Source: Penicillus capitatus
Taxonomy: Eukaryota > Chlorophyta
Assembly: GCA_965649825.1 (NCBI GenBank)
Contig: OZ287708.1
Location: forward strand, 682,001 to 746,000
DNA: 64,000 nucleotides
Direction of reading: 5' to 3'
The notes beneath the pieces were generated by a model. The model ran no database searches and was not told the DNA's origin. It was given only the letters and a program-made list of their open reading frames with translations. Shown piece after piece: positions 1 through 11,885 of the stretch (its first letter is position 1; the number at the start of each line of letters is the position of its first letter). A program made the translations under genes and the position numbers.

Positions 1-275
1 ACTTTATGAGTATTGTACGACAAACGGAGAACTTTTCAGGTCCCAATCTTGCTGCTTTGATGACAAGTCATCTGGCGAATATCTGCTCTTTAGGAGCCGA
101 ATTGAAGGCGCTGTGCTGTGAAGCGGCCCTCTGTGCACTTCGAGAAGACATCGATGGGGCAGCCTGTGTATATCAACGCCATTTTGAACAAGCGCTGAAA
201 GGAATCGAGCCACAGATCACATGTGAATCCATCGATGCTTACAAGAAATGGGGCTTGCGTCACAAGAAACGATAG
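1..275 (+). CDS. AAA+ ATPase, AFG2/CDC48-type, C-terminal end (partial)
   Basis: The window opens inside the last part of an AAA ATPase. The reading ...TENFSG / AELKALCCEAALCALREDI... HFEQAL..IEP is the typical helical lid and C-terminus of the second AAA domain in AFG2 (SPATA5)/CDC48 proteins, where an FSGADL-type motif starts the sensor-2 helices. A 54-nt intron (40-93, GT..AG) interrupts the motif; removing it joins TCA-G to GA-GCC and restores the consensus FSGAELKALC. The stop is at 273-275 after a basic tail (GLRHKKR). AFG2 proteins are hexameric unfoldases, for example releasing recycling factors from pre-60S particles; CDC48 or NVL are alternatives because the ATPase core lies outside the window. 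Confidence 0.75.
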   Translation, partial: FMSIVRQTENFSGPNLAALMTSHLANICSLGAELKALCCEAALCALREDIDGAACVYQRHFEQALKGIEPQITCESIDAYKKWGLRHKKR

Positions 276-1029
276 CCATCGTTGTTTGGCACAATTGCTT
301 TGTTAAGAACCTACCAAGCGTCTGTTTGTTCGCCATCCTAACAGCATAGCATTCAATGTTGAACATTTGGCGTCCTTGGCAGCTGTCTCCTTGCAGAAAA
401 GGCCTGGAGGTAGTCATCATGCATCTCTGTTTGACGCCCTGAAAAGCATCGTCTTTGTGATGAAGCAGCATTGGTGCCTTTTTTGGAAAAGTCTATCGGA
501 ATCTTGTACTTCCTAGAGCAGCTGCGGATCCGCATGCCAGAATTTAAGCTGCAGACAGAATGACCTTCTCGCAGGATAGTTAGCAGAGTAACTTCGTTGT
601 TGCATCGGCCGATAGGCACAGGATTTTGAATCTTTCCGTTTCTGACAAGACCCTGAACTCGAACTCACGTCCATCATCCGCTCGGCGTTCTGAAGCTTGC
701 TGTCCACAGGACTTCGTGCATTTTGGGAGGTCTGCCTTCTGAAGTCACCCATTAAATGCGAACCAGCTGTCTGTCCGTATCCCTTCTCCGATACTGTTTC
801 TTGCCTATTTTCATGGCTATTCTGCCGGATTTTCTTATCCCCTGCATGCTCAGGGAAGCACCGCGTTGAATCCTCAAGAAAAACGGCATTCTATCAGTGG
901 AAGACCGTAGGATGGTCTTTGTTTACTGTGGACGATTCTCGGTAAGCGTCAGTCTGAGGACTTTTGTCGCCGTCGTCACCCACAGAGCAGCATAGTAATC
1001 TCTCACACGCACCATTCTTTACAAAGAAA
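276..1029. other. Intergenic, no supported gene
   Basis: About 750 bp between the AAA ATPase stop and the 3' part of the ARMC9-like gene. Several ORFs of 77-90 codons occur on both strands but none has a recognisable domain or splice pattern. The right part may contain the last exon or 3' UTR of the ARMC9-like gene. Confidence 0.4.
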
Positions 1030-3019
1030 GGCACATGCATCAGCGCTTCCACCAGCTCTTCTGCCTGCTTCTGAACCTATTATCATGCATACATCCTTTC
1101 AAATTCTTGAAGCCAGTGCGCAAAGAGTAGAGGTTTGTACTTCGAGCCTCTTATCTGCGAAGAGTGTCTCGCAATGCTGCAGAAGGGAAGCCGAATGTTC
1201 TTCCCATACAGGGTCCTCTTCGAAGTGTAGGGAAAAGGCATTCAGTAGGGCAATGCCTTCCTGTTGTCTTTGTATGGACGGCAAGGCATCCAGGAGCCAT
1301 GCCAATATTCCAATTCGCTGCATCGATGCAGCACAGGAGGTGTTCTGAATCAAGTTGGCAAGGCAGATCATGGTCATCCGTTGGATCCTATCTCTGATCT
1401 CACTGTCCTCAGGAGTGGACTCCGAAGAGCGACAGTCAAAAGCCGTCGTCAGCGCCGCAAACAGTATTTCAGTAACATTCTGGCAACCTGCAAGATACTG
1501 GCAGCCATTCTGTTCTGAAGACAAAACCTGAAGAAATTCAAACAGCTCCAGCGTTACAGGAATAGCGCTTCTTGAGAGCAAAGCCTGTAGCAGACATATG
1601 CCACACGTATCACAATGGCAAGAGGTATCACCTCGACAAGAGTCGGATCCTGTTGAACATCGAGCAGATCGCCGTAGACAAAGGACTGGATGTGATTCGA
1701 TCTCATCTCTGATCCTTGCGCCGTTGCGATTTGATCGCGCAACTGACGAAGCAATTGACAGACACTATCGTCTTTGTCCTTCTGCATGAATGCTGTTGGA
1801 CGTCAGCGCTTCCTATTGAGCGATCATCGACCTTCAGCGATTCTTGGATCGCAGCGATGTCGTCCTTTCCGGATGGAGATGCTGAGAGAACCTCTGGGTT
1901 GTGGTTGTTCCAGTCGATGTTGTCTTCAATCATCATGACATCTGAACACCCAAGGCTTTCGGGCACATCTTTTAGCTCTCCTTCCTGATGCATAACACAG
2001 CCCGCATGCTGGTGGTAAAAATCACGGAGACCCATCCTGTGCAGGAAAACGGAGAAGAGTATACCAACCACATCGTGATTATGTATATACCTATTCTGAT
2101 GCACCTCGGGAATATCGATGGCTTTTTGGTCTTCACTGCATGACCCACTTTTAAGCTGTTCGGCAGAAGCAGTCAAGCAAGTGGAAGTATGGTGATCTGG
2201 CTGCTCTTCGTTAGAGAGGCTTTTGTGCTGTGGCGCTTCTTCGTCGGATCTTCCGCACTGCGCTCGGTATAGAGTACAAAGTGTTGGACAAGTTTCTTCT
2301 GTTGGAAGCTTTTCCAAGAAGCTTTCGAGGCGATCCATCAATTGATCCCTCCACTCTTCAGTAAACAGATGGCGAAAAGTTGGATGTTTCTTCAGATCTG
2401 AGACATAGGGCAAGGCAAAGTAAGGCAGCAAGTCGGGCTGCTCCGTAAGCTTCGCTGCCTGATCTCCCATCCACTTTCTTAGGTCACGCATCATAGACTG
2501 CCGTTTCGTTTCCTGCAACGCGCCACGATCCACTGCCCAATATACCCGCAGCCAAAACTCCATCTACCACCACACACATCACCTCTTTGTTCGCGATCTC
2601 TGTGCGGCCTTACTTTTAGTCCCTCCCCATCTCTCCTCTGAAACAGAGGGATGTGTTTTCGCCACATCTTCCAAAACGCCTCTGGCTCGCCATCCACAAC
2701 GAAAGAAACCTATGTGTCGTCGTGTCAGTGATATGCATGTCGTGGACGTATCCCATTCACCAAGAGTTCTTTGATGAGATTCTTGTCGTCGCTCGAATCG
2801 ATGGGCTGACGACATGGCAGTTCTGTTTGCGACCGTTCGAGCCGCTCCGATGCGAAAATCTGTCACGGGCGTTGTCACGCCACCGTCAACGTCATGCATC
2901 ATCGCGATGGCATGGACGGCAACCTTTGACGTTTCGTCAAATCCATAGAAATCGAAGAACTCCGCGATCCACGTAGATACCCCGTCGACTGTCGCGTTCC
3001 ACGATTCTTGGCCCTCCAT
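1030..3019 (-). CDS. ARMC9-like protein (LisH + CTLH-like + ARM repeats)
   Basis: Multi-exon gene. Exon 1 (3019-2924) has a LisH-like motif (WIAEFFDFYGFDETSK). Introns 2860-2923, 2710-2760 and 2564-2613 (64, 51 and 50 nt) all keep frame and join to a region ending in PYFALPYVSDLKKHPTFRHL, typical of the CTLH-type segment of ARMC9/WDR91 proteins. Two further introns of about 50 and 47 nt lead to an Armadillo-type helical region (roughly 1580-1100). ARMC9 is a ciliary base/tip protein mutated in Joubert syndrome; WDR91 shares the N-terminal architecture but ends in WD repeats, which I do not see. The C-terminal exon is unsure: a stop occurs at 1099, but an intron just before it would add a plausible exon (AEELVEALMHVPFF) near 1030-1060. 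Confidence 0.65.
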
Positions 3020-3525
3020 TCGCCTACGATGGCGCTTTAATGATAGAGAATGAAACACATGGACGACATATCACAGAACCACCATCAGCATTCGTTTCAC
3101 ATGCACTTCACTATGAACTGAGGTCGTAACAATATAGTTGATACGCACAAACGCACACGTCCTCTTCATCACCATCATCTCCTCAACGATACTGACTCTC
3201 TCGTCCTGAAGAGACATAGAGAAGAGGGTGAGACTGGGTACCAGGTTTTCTGTGTGAATGGCACGATCATGAACAAATGGATCAGAAAGCGGAGGACGTA
3301 TCGGGTTTAGCGTATGTGTTTATTACTGTTCTCGCCATTTCTGAGTGTATCTCTGGCTTGGGTAATAAGGGATTCGACACGGATCGTCATTGGCACAAAC
3401 TCTAGTACAACACACCTGTCACATCAAAAAGCAAGGTCATGCCTCGCTCACCGTGCAGAAACTCGAGTCTCGTTTGCGAATGAATACTCTTTGCTGCAGA
3501 CACAACACATTTCTCTACACATCTG

Positions 3526-3962
3526 TTATGTAAAATGGAGAATCTTGCCGAGTTGATGATAGCCCATGGTGTTCGGTTCTTCAAAAGGTCCATTCTCGCA
3601 AGCCAGTTGCGTCAATTTCCCGACAAAGAGCTCCTGTTCGAGCCATATCTTCAAGAAAGAGACAACGGGGTCGGACGGCATACCGTTGCGACGGTCATAA
3701 GAGTGACGGCCTCTTCGGCAAAACGTCCATCGCGATGTTCTTTCATGATCTTTCGCACTCGGGCTATCGGAAGGGGCTGTTCAACAGAGATGTTAGCATT
3801 CGACAACGGTGGCTTTGATGGGGAGACGCGTTTGGGTGTCGGTGGCTCAGCTGGTTCCGCCTCGGTCGTCGGTGGAGAGTGGGGAGCGTAAACAACGTCG
3901 ACTGATGTCGTCCCTTCCGCAGATTCCCGGTTCTCCGGCATCTCGCTTGGTGGACGTTCCAT
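3526..3962 (-). CDS. Histone-fold protein (POLE4/CHRAC/NF-YC type)
   Basis: A proline/serine-rich N-terminus (about 65 residues) precedes a single histone fold beginning QPLPIARVRKIMKEHRDG, the signature of NF-YC/POLE4/CHRAC15/DRAP1 proteins (LPxARxKKIM). A 35-nt candidate intron (3649-3683) keeps frame, giving 133 aa; the second exon supplies the alpha2-alpha3 part ending GYHQLGKILHFT. Such subunits heterodimerise with a partner histone-fold protein in DNA polymerase epsilon, chromatin-accessibility or CCAAT/NC2 complexes. Which complex cannot be told here. The 35-nt intron is shorter than most in the window, so its exact borders are less certain than the fold. Confidence 0.6.
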
Positions 3963-4375
3963 TCTGATGCATTTAGGAAGTGATCATGCACAGCGCAGTT
4001 AAGACGCGGAATATTACGGCGCTGTTTAGAGGGTGGCGTTCTTTGTTGAAACGACGCGCCGCTGTGGAATTGGTGGAGGTGCATCCAACCGCGGCGTCAG
4101 ATCTTGTGCAGTTTCGCCTTCTATCGCGAGTACGCGAGTAGCGCAGTCACGGTGTAACGTGATCGCGTGCGAACGACGTGTCTTTCCAGACAGGTCGTCT
4201 GCCATGCACGACATAGCTGGAAGAATGGGATGCCTGGGTCTGCACGTACACACTTTGGACAACGCGGGTTCGGCACTTTTCGGTACCCAGTCTGGATGAG
4301 TCAGAACTCAGACGGCAGTGGAGGAGACGTTTCAGACACAGGCATGCAGGGAATGCAGATCTAGGATATCCATAA

Positions 4376-5901
4376 ATGTTTGTTTGTTCAGATGATGAAG
4401 ATGATACCGGATCAGCAGAGGTGAAGAAACTCGATGAAGACAAGGATCTGCAAGAGAACGTCGACGAAGAGGAAGAAGGAAGAGCCATTGCCGAAGATAC
4501 CGTCCGTGCCATGACAGAAGAGATGTCATCGGACGACGACGCCGACAGAGAGACAGAGGAGGATGACGGCGATGAAGACAAGGATGTGCAAGAGAACGCC
4601 AATGGAGAGGAACAAGGAAAAAGCATTTCCGAAGATACCACCGTCCCTGCTATCACGGAAAAAATGTCATCCGATGGCGATGCCGACAAAGAGGCCAAGG
4701 AGGACGATAAGGATGAAGATATGAGTGTGAGTGTTATGCATCAGGCGAGTTGATCGCAGTTTTCGATTTCGTGTTTTTGGAATGACGTGAAGCAAGCAGG
4801 TTGTCGACGTCGATAGCTTTTTGCAGAGCGAGAGATTTCATGGAGAGACAGTTGCTTATCAACGACGACCGAGTCTGTCGCAGCCACCCGAGGAAGAGAC
4901 TGACGAGCCCGTTTCTTTGCCACAGCTCGCTTCAGAGCAACGACGAAAACTCTTCTGGGAATATATGGAGAGTCCGAACAAAAAGAGGTCATGCCTGTCG
5001 TGAACTTGGTTCCTGAATGTATAGGGTGGTTTCGTTTAGACACCTGCTCAATCAGATTCTGCTGCCCAAGAGCTTGGACGAAGGGGAGGAATGTGGTGTG
5101 GACAAAAGTGATATGATCCGTAAAGATGATTTTGCAGATTTCTTAGTCGATGTCCGCTCATCGCATAAGGCTGTCAAATCTGGTACCATTCAACGGTACC
5201 GAGCCATGATCGTCGTCGGCAATTTCCAGGCAGGCTCTGATGGATGAATGCATGAAGATGAATACTCAACGGGAATGTGTGCAGGGTATCGTAGGGTTTG
5301 GCCTGGGCAAATCGGCCACGGTTCAGGGAGCCATCGGCAAAGCAACACACATCGCTTTTAAGAATCTTGTTGCCATTCCTCTCTACCGTCAGCACACCAT
5401 TTACGAAGCCGCCAGTGCCAAAGTCACAGCCACCAAAGTTCACACGATTCCGCTCCTTTTCTCTCGTCCTTTGCTTCATCCTGCATAATACAGGTGTTGA
5501 TGTGGCCAAGATCTCGTGGTTTTGGCATAGTGGCAAACCCTATCCTCTACGGTTGCTGTGATTTGATTGGCATCCGGGACATTAGCATCAAAGTGATCGG
5601 ATCGCGTAATCGGTTCAACATGATCAAAGGCTTCTTCGCTGCTCTGGAGAGTGTCCGTTCCGCGATCGAAATCGCCGAAGAGAAAGGCGTTTACATGCGC
5701 GAAGTATGTCTCTTCCCTCCCCCGCGGACGCTCGACATGACGTGACGTTTCTATTCTGACGGTTAGAGCAATCTATATAAAATGTTGGGCAGGGCCACTT
5801 CAACTCGTCTAATCTCTGAATCCACGCTGACGTACGTTCCAGTGAACGTGTTTATTGTAAACAAGCTTCGCAGTTCTACAGCCCCAGAAGTTTTGCCCTA
5901 A
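4376..5901 (+). CDS. Organellar ribosomal protein uS5 with long acidic N-terminal repeat extension
   Basis: Six exons: 4376-4726, 4800-4987, 5040-5229, 5285-5437, 5494-5703, 5767-5901; all phases agree (408 aa). The C-terminal half is bacterial-type uS5: FLVDVR..KAVKSG, RYRAMIVVGN, IVGFGLGKS, VPLYR-like IPLYRQHTIYE, ATKVLMWPRSRGFGIVANP, CDLIGIRDISIKVIGS. The tail resembles human MRPS5 (small mitoribosomal subunit). One intron (5230-5284) is GC-AG. The N-terminal exon is an acidic module repeated twice (DEDKD-Q-EN-...TEEMSSDDDAD, about 50 residues each), unexpected for an organelle-imported protein. A spliced alternative start at 4296 (22-nt exon, intron 4318-4391) also keeps frame. Whether the acidic exon is always joined to uS5 needs transcripts. 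Confidence 0.8.
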
Positions 5902-5941
5902 ATCTATCAGTGCCCTTTCCCGTTCCTCAACGTCGCGGTCG

Positions 5942-6890
5942 ATGTCGACTTTCTCTCCCAAACGCCCTGACAGCCGTGCGAAAGTAGTCGACGTTTTGTT
6001 CGCGCAGCAAGTGAACCCTCTGCGCGTCTGTTCACAGGATAGATACTCCCCGTCCGGGCCAAACGTAACGTTTACGCGTAACGCAGGTCCAAAGGAGCTA
6101 CCAGGTATCCGGCACGTTTCCTTCGTCCGGTGACTCTTTGAATGACCTCTTCGTTTGTCATACCCTGCAGGAACTGCTGTGTATGGCCTTCAGGAAATTC
6201 CTGTCAAACGACCGCAAAAGTCTCGATACTCTCTGCAGCCATCCATGCATGCATCAAAGTGCTCTACTGTTGCAGAGACAAGTTTGAAAAGTCAAAGGCT
6301 GAATTAAATGTCAAGCAGAGTAAGATTCGGCCCAGTATCAACACCAAAATGCGCAAAGTCATGGAGTCGAACCGAAGGAACCCCATTGCCATGAATCCCA
6401 TCGTGTGTCTCGATTTGGCCTGTTGGCCAGCCACGCATTCTTGCTGACGTGTATGGTTGTGCTGTGTAGATTCCGTCTGGTAGCAAGAGAGATACCCCAA
6501 CGTTCCGGTCGTCTCCTGGCAATCCCCTAAATCATCATCAAGGCGAAAAGGGCGTCAATGGTGTAAGTGCCTCGTCTGATGGCAGCGATGAACATAAGTA
6601 ACTGAACACTGTTGTGTTTGTCTGTTGTTCAGAATGCGCTTCGTTCTTCGTCGCGATATGCAGCACGATTGAAATTCGAGGCCGCTCACTCGAATTCCCC
6701 AGCATCTGACGAAAACAAATATGCAAGTCAGTGGGAAGCATGTCGCAACGTAAAAGAAGCAAAAACCAAAGAGACTTCCATTCTTCGAACACATCCTCAT
6801 GGTGCCACTCAAGGACTTATTTATCACACCCGGCCGGATGGCCTGTCTCTTCCAGGACTTGGCTATGGCACCCCTTCTTGTCAGTCATAA
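5942..6890 (+). CDS. Unknown basic protein, 229 aa
   Basis: Not recognised. Five exons (5942-6104, 6171-6219, 6276-6402, 6470-6562, 6633-6890) separated by GT-AG introns of 56-70 nt give an uninterrupted 690-nt reading frame with matching phases at each junction, which is strong evidence of a real gene. The protein is rich in Lys, Arg, Ser, Pro and Asn, has a short charged stretch (DKFEKSKAELNVKQ), no membrane segment and no signal peptide. The C-terminus (HTRPDGLSLPGLGYGTPS) is Gly/Pro-rich. It starts 40 bp after the uS5 stop on the same strand. A microtubule or ciliary role would be a guess. Confidence 0.6.
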
Positions 6891-7986
6891 TGCAATTTAC
6901 ATTCCTCATATACACAAGCGTCCTCTTACGTCAGTGTGTGTTATGTGAGTGAGGGAAGGTCGAATAAGATTTCCGAGTCAACTACCACTATATCCTTTCT
7001 AAATCATTCTATCCTTGAAGATAATGGCACAGCAATTGTGCATGACTTCAATTCTTTATGTTGCTCGACGTTTGTGCATGCATCACAACGACTGACTGTC
7101 TTGCGATTTTATTCGATCATCTGCCGGAAGAAATCTTATGCTGTGGGCCTCGGTTTCGATCAAGAATGCAGCTTTGCTGCGGGCACTCTTGACAATCAAT
7201 CACAACGTGTTGGCTGGTTGGCTGGCACGCAAGCATCTGCAATCCATTCCTAAATCAGAACGTTGTCGTTGTCGACAGTGATGTCCTCCTCTTTGTCGTT
7301 TCCACGTCAATGCTAATGCTGCTACTGTTGTTGTTGTTGCTGTCATGAACGACTTCCGACATAGCATTCGCTCATAAGCGTGACTGTTCTTCGTGTGCCT
7401 GCTTGCCTGCCGTATTATTGTGTAACAAGCACTTAGATTTCTCTCGATAGTTGTCCTACTTTCTGAGTGAGGATCGATATTTCGCCAGACTGTTGTCGAA
7501 AATTCTTAGTCCATTCACTTATGAAACAAAGAAACAACCCAGAATCACAGTATGAAAGTGTGGGACCAGGATGAATGAAGACTTGGGAAATGACAGATAA
7601 ACGTGGAGAGAAGGGTTGCTTCGATTGGATGCCATATCCGATCGAACGCATTCCTCTGACAATTCGCCTTCATTGTTTGCTCTCATTTTGCAAGCGGTGC
7701 ATTTCTGGTCGCTCTTGTGTCATCAAGCTATGCCGGAATCTGGCAATAAAGGAATTACAACTCTTGCGCATATCTGACGGGCTTTATGCGTCATGTCTAA
7801 TGCTGACCGAGAGACATCAAGAAGCCGTGTTTCTGTTCAAACTAGCAGAGATCGGCAATCGTTTGCTGTTTGTTGTGAAAAGTTTTGTCATGGTCTGGGA
7901 ACGCGATGTGACAGCTCAGCGTGTAGATGTCTGCCAGTCAGTCAGGCACAACAACATGAACTCCTGCCTGCACACTCATCTCTTCA
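6891..7986. other. Intergenic, no supported gene
   Basis: About 1.1 kb, partly AT-rich. An ORF of 203 codons (7575-8186, +) overlaps the TAF1C-like first exon in another frame and has no recognisable domain; it may be 5' UTR. A short GTTGTT-rich tract occurs near 7320-7345. Confidence 0.4.
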
Positions 7987-10900
7987 ATGCTCAACGTTTC
8001 GAGGGCGCACATCGAAGACGTCATTGCGCAGCTGGCGTCCCAGACGCTGTTAGATGTTGGTCGACCCGTCGATCTCACTCGGACCGATGGCGCCATCGAT
8101 TATCTCTTGCTTACCGCGCCGAGTGGCAAAGCTGTCGTCTACGAAGTGGCAACCCCAAGGGATCTGCATCGGCTTTCTCTTGTTGAATTGGCGCTGACGA
8201 CACGGTGAGGTTAGATGTTATGGTGGAGGTAGCAAAGAGACAGGATGTAGGGAAGCGGAGCGGGTTTATGTATTGCCAAAGGGGCTGCAAATCTATGATG
8301 CGCTGTTTGGACTCGATTTCCAGACGCTCGCCGATCTTTCGTGCGAATCGCTTGAGACTCTCAAAGAAGACGCCCAACAGCAACGGACGTGCGAGGTGCA
8401 CAATAATCTCATCGTATGGCTGGAAAACAGTCAGATCGTGGTGGTGCACATTACGGGAACCTACTGTGCCCGATAACATCGATCACTCTCACACATTGTA
8501 ACGACTGTCGATGTGTGTGCAGTTGAGAAGGTATGCTGTTCCGTCATATCGAATTTTACAGAAACAGAAACGGTGAGAAAGTGTGACCAGGGAGATTGAA
8601 GCACCACATGTTCTGCTGTTATCTAGATGCGCGTTACAACGCTGTCCACAGTGGACGTGGATGTGGGTCCTCTGTGTCAATTGGTACTCAGTGGGCAAAA
8701 CCTAGGCGTCGTACTTAAGAGTCACTGCCGTATGGTGGCTGCACGGTCTTCTCACACGATTCAGATATTTAAACTCGAAAACTCGCAACTAACACATATT
8801 GGCTATGTTCGACATCCTGGTGTTCGATTAACGGATATGCAGTTCTGCCCTTACTCTTACCCAGAGCTGACCTATTGTTGCTCCGATGGATCGATCCATG
8901 CTGTCCGACTAGACAAGACGTTTGAAAATCTGCCAATGCCACTCCACTCGACGGAATGGGCAGCACGTAGTGATCTGCTGGAGGACGAAGAGACAACAAA
9001 GTGTCTGTGCTGTTACGGGATGCATCCAAGACAAGTGCTGTTTTCCCTGAAGAACAGTCTTTCTTCTGTGCACGGAGGATCGGGTGCGTTGTTTCGCAGA
9101 GAGGGATATCCATCGTGACGTTGAGTGTATACACAGGCACTTCCATCGTGAGTGAGGTCTTGTTGGAGTATGATGAGAGTGAGAGTATTCAGAGTTTGCA
9201 GACAACACAGTCGGCTGTGGATGGATCTACCATGCACGATCCATTTCTTCTGGCCGTCATGACGAACAAACGCATCAGATTACACGACCTGCGCACACTT
9301 CCGGACATTCTGCTGTCCTGGGAACTCGTTTTTGATTGTCGACTACCGGACATCATGCATTTTACGCTCGAACCAGATATCTTTTCAGGCGGGAACGAAG
9401 AAGGAACGGAGATGCAGACCGGTCTCACGCATGTGCGTGTGGGTCGCATTGTTTATGGGAGCAGAACATCGGGGGACATGTATCAGACGTTCTTTCGAAT
9501 TGGCGATCCTCAGATGGCGGTGCACATAACGCCCACCAAGACATCGCGCCGGCGATACCGAATTTCGTTTGAGAATCTGGACAAGGCAAAACGACAGTTA
9601 CCTGTTGTCCACACACGTTTTCGCCAGTATCTGGATATTCCCTATCTTCTCTGCAGCAGCCTTGCTGAACACGATGACGATATTCACAGCAGAGCTGTCC
9701 ATCTCGCCAGAATTGCACGGCGGCGGCATGCATTGGATCCTCAACAGAAAAGACTGTTGCCTCTTGAAGAAATGCGCCAATGGAGAGAACTGTTGCAACA
9801 TTCCGAAGACATCTGTGGATCTGGATGGATCTCACTGCCACACATCGATGGTTATATTCGCGGAGTGCTCATCCGGATGAACGCTGTCGGCGATCTCATT
9901 ATTCAACCGATGACAACGTGGTCACGCGAACGTCCTAGGAATGTTCGCCGCCACTCTGTTTCGCAATGGAAGGTGCTGCAAGAAGAGGATCTGGATTTGA
10001 GTGATGCATGTGACTGGAGAGGAGCCGATCGGCGAATTGACCTCTCCAAGTTCGATTTAGGCATCCACATTCCATCAAGGCGATGGGATGCCGTTGATCG
10101 GGAAGACGTCACAGAAGCAGCAAAGTTTCGATGTGGAATTCCTTCATATCTGCTCAGCAGTCACATCAAGCATTCTATTGAATTATCGCATCCAGATGTT
10201 GTACCGAGACGGAAGCAAAGTCTGCAGAGAATGGCAAGAGGGTCGCAGAAAAAGACGCCCTGTTTGCCAATGAATCTTCACCGAAAGCATTTGCAGAAAT
10301 ACGATTCCGCAAAACCGTTTCCGGTCTCAGACAGCAGCAAAGTGTTTTGGGCAGAAGCAGATCTTGCTGCCGTACTTGGCGGCGACACAGGGACAACGCT
10401 GTGGAGCTGTGTAGAGGATCTCAAGTGGAAAATCATGTCCAAGATGCAAGGAGGCGACACACGATCTCCCAAGAATCCCGAATCCAAAGGCGATTCAGAA
10501 CGAGAAACAGAAATACAGGCAATTGCCATTAAACCGTGGAAATCCGATGCCAAAACCTTTCGACTTATTCAAAGAAAGTGCTGCAAGATGCCGGAGAAAA
10601 GAGTACGGGCTTTAGCATCTCTGATCAGCTCAAATCATCCTGTGTTTTCACCGTCAGACGAGCAGATGATGAAAGAGGTTCTTCAACAGCACGCAGCAAC
10701 ATCTGCTGGAATTCGACAGACCCTTGTTAAATCAAGACCACCTTCGTACATCCCGATGGACAATCTGTGTGATGCGGAGAAGAAGGACAAGTGGGAATAT
10801 GGAAGTGACGCATCCAATGGCGCAGATGTTGTTTTTCTCCCAGTGTGGACAGCGGAGAGGGGTGGAGTGGAGGCCAGAATCACATTTGAAGCTCCTTGCT

Positions 10901-11037
10901 ACCAACCATTCATGGAATTCCCTCAGACAGAAGAGGGAGAGGCAGGCATCCAAGAGATGCTGAATCTGTGGCGAAACGAATGGCAAGAAGGGCACCAGGG
11001 AACGATGCACGAGCACATCGAATCTGATGCATCATAA
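7987..11037 (+). CDS. Pol I initiation factor TAF1C/Rrn6-like (beta-propeller)
   Basis: Five exons (7987-8204, 8251-8465, 8523-8572, 8627-9034, 9100-11037) with introns of 46, 57, 54 and 65 nt total 2829 nt, exactly 942 codons plus stop. The N-terminal half reads as WD-like blades: HTIQIFKL..., TYCCSDGSIHAVRL, CYGMHPRQRGISIVTL, FLLAVMTNKRIRLHDLRTLP. A propeller that includes a HPR..-type blade and a long charged C-terminal region of about 400 residues matches the architecture of TAF1C/Rrn6, the SL1/core-factor subunit that helps recruit Pol I to rDNA. TAF1B of the same complex lies at 40.6 kb, which is supportive but not proof. Another large propeller protein cannot be excluded. Confidence 0.45.
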
Positions 11038-11040
11038 TCT

Positions 11041-11047
11041 TTAATAA
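11041..11047 (+). terminator. Possible poly(A) signal (AATAAA) after the TAF1C-like gene
   Basis: An AATAAA hexamer lies within about 10 bp of the stop codon (TCTTTAATAAAAGAC). This fits a very short 3' UTR, but use as a signal is inferred. Confidence 0.35.
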
Positions 11048-11538
11048 AAGACACCGATATACCGTTCAAGGATTCATGACCGCACACAGAAGTGTCAAGC
11101 GAGCATTATTTTCCCATGTGTGCCGTGCAGACAAAGCAGGCAGATTTTTCCTGTGCCGTTGGATGTGACATCACAGATGAAGGTGACTTGATGTGACTGC
11201 AGAGGCCGTGGACCAGACATCTCTTCCGTCAGCATGCCAATTACAGATTAAGTGTGTCAAACAAATCAATGGTCAAACGCTTTTGTGGAGCTGTGCTCTT
11301 TTCAGCGGAACGATGCGATTTCTCGCGAACATCTCTCAGTTTTTGTTCAGCATGCGAATGATCTACACACATCGCTCTTTTCTCAGAGAACCGCCGATAC
11401 GTTGGCAACCTACTGCTTCATTCGGAAAGATGCCAATGTTATCTAGTCCCTTTTGAAAGGTCTAAAACACACAACGCATCTCGTTTCTGTGACAGCGGCC
11501 TTAAGGCGTGTTTCAGCAAATGGATGGCGTCACGATCA
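11048..11538. other. Intergenic, no supported gene
   Basis: Two overlapping ORFs of 64 and 87 codons on the + strand (11193-11456) lack domains or a convincing splice pattern. Nothing else is seen. Confidence 0.35.
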
Positions 11539-11885
11539 TCACAGCGTCATCAGTCCGAACGCAAAGTCCGTCATCACGAACAGCACTGCCTCGTTGTCGC
11601 TTACTTTGCGAACAATGTGGTTGTAGTGCCTCTCTGCTGTCTGAGTTTCGGTTTGAGGATCGAGGTAGCCACTCGAACGGCGCGTCTTGGTGCACCTAGT
11701 TACGCAGAAATGGTATTTTTGGACGAGGCGCCGACGCGGAGAGGACATTACATGAGGTCGGGGTCGGACACGAGGAGTCGTGATATGAATCCCGTAAAGC
11801 CAAGTGCCGCCGCAGAGGTAAAGAATAGAATAGGGTATGCCTCGGGAACGAGAAATCGTCTCAAGTTTGTCGTCACCGCGGCCAT
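11539..11885 (-). CDS. B12D/NDUFA4-like small membrane protein
   Basis: Two exons (11885-11752 and 11695-11539) with a 56-nt intron give 96 aa. The core FLVPEAYPILFFTSAAALGF plus SRLLVSDPD reproduces the single membrane helix and the (N/D)PD(V/L) motif of the B12D/NDUFA4 (MLRQ) family; exon 2 continues with TKTRRSSGYLD and RHYNHIVRK, equivalent to the family's short C-terminal tail. These proteins sit in the mitochondrial inner membrane with complex IV or complex I. ATG 11885 was chosen because upstream in-frame codons do not resemble the family. The last about 20 residues (after HIVRK) may be intron read-through. Divergently arranged with SRPRB. Confidence 0.65.

Noticed and set aside
3314-3556. 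Small + ORF with signal-like start (MCLLLFSPFLSVSLAWV)
   Set aside because: It overlaps the 3' end of the histone-fold gene and has no supporting splice pattern or homology.
7575-8186. 203-codon + ORF as a separate gene
   Set aside because: It overlaps the first exon of the TAF1C-like gene in another frame and has no domain.
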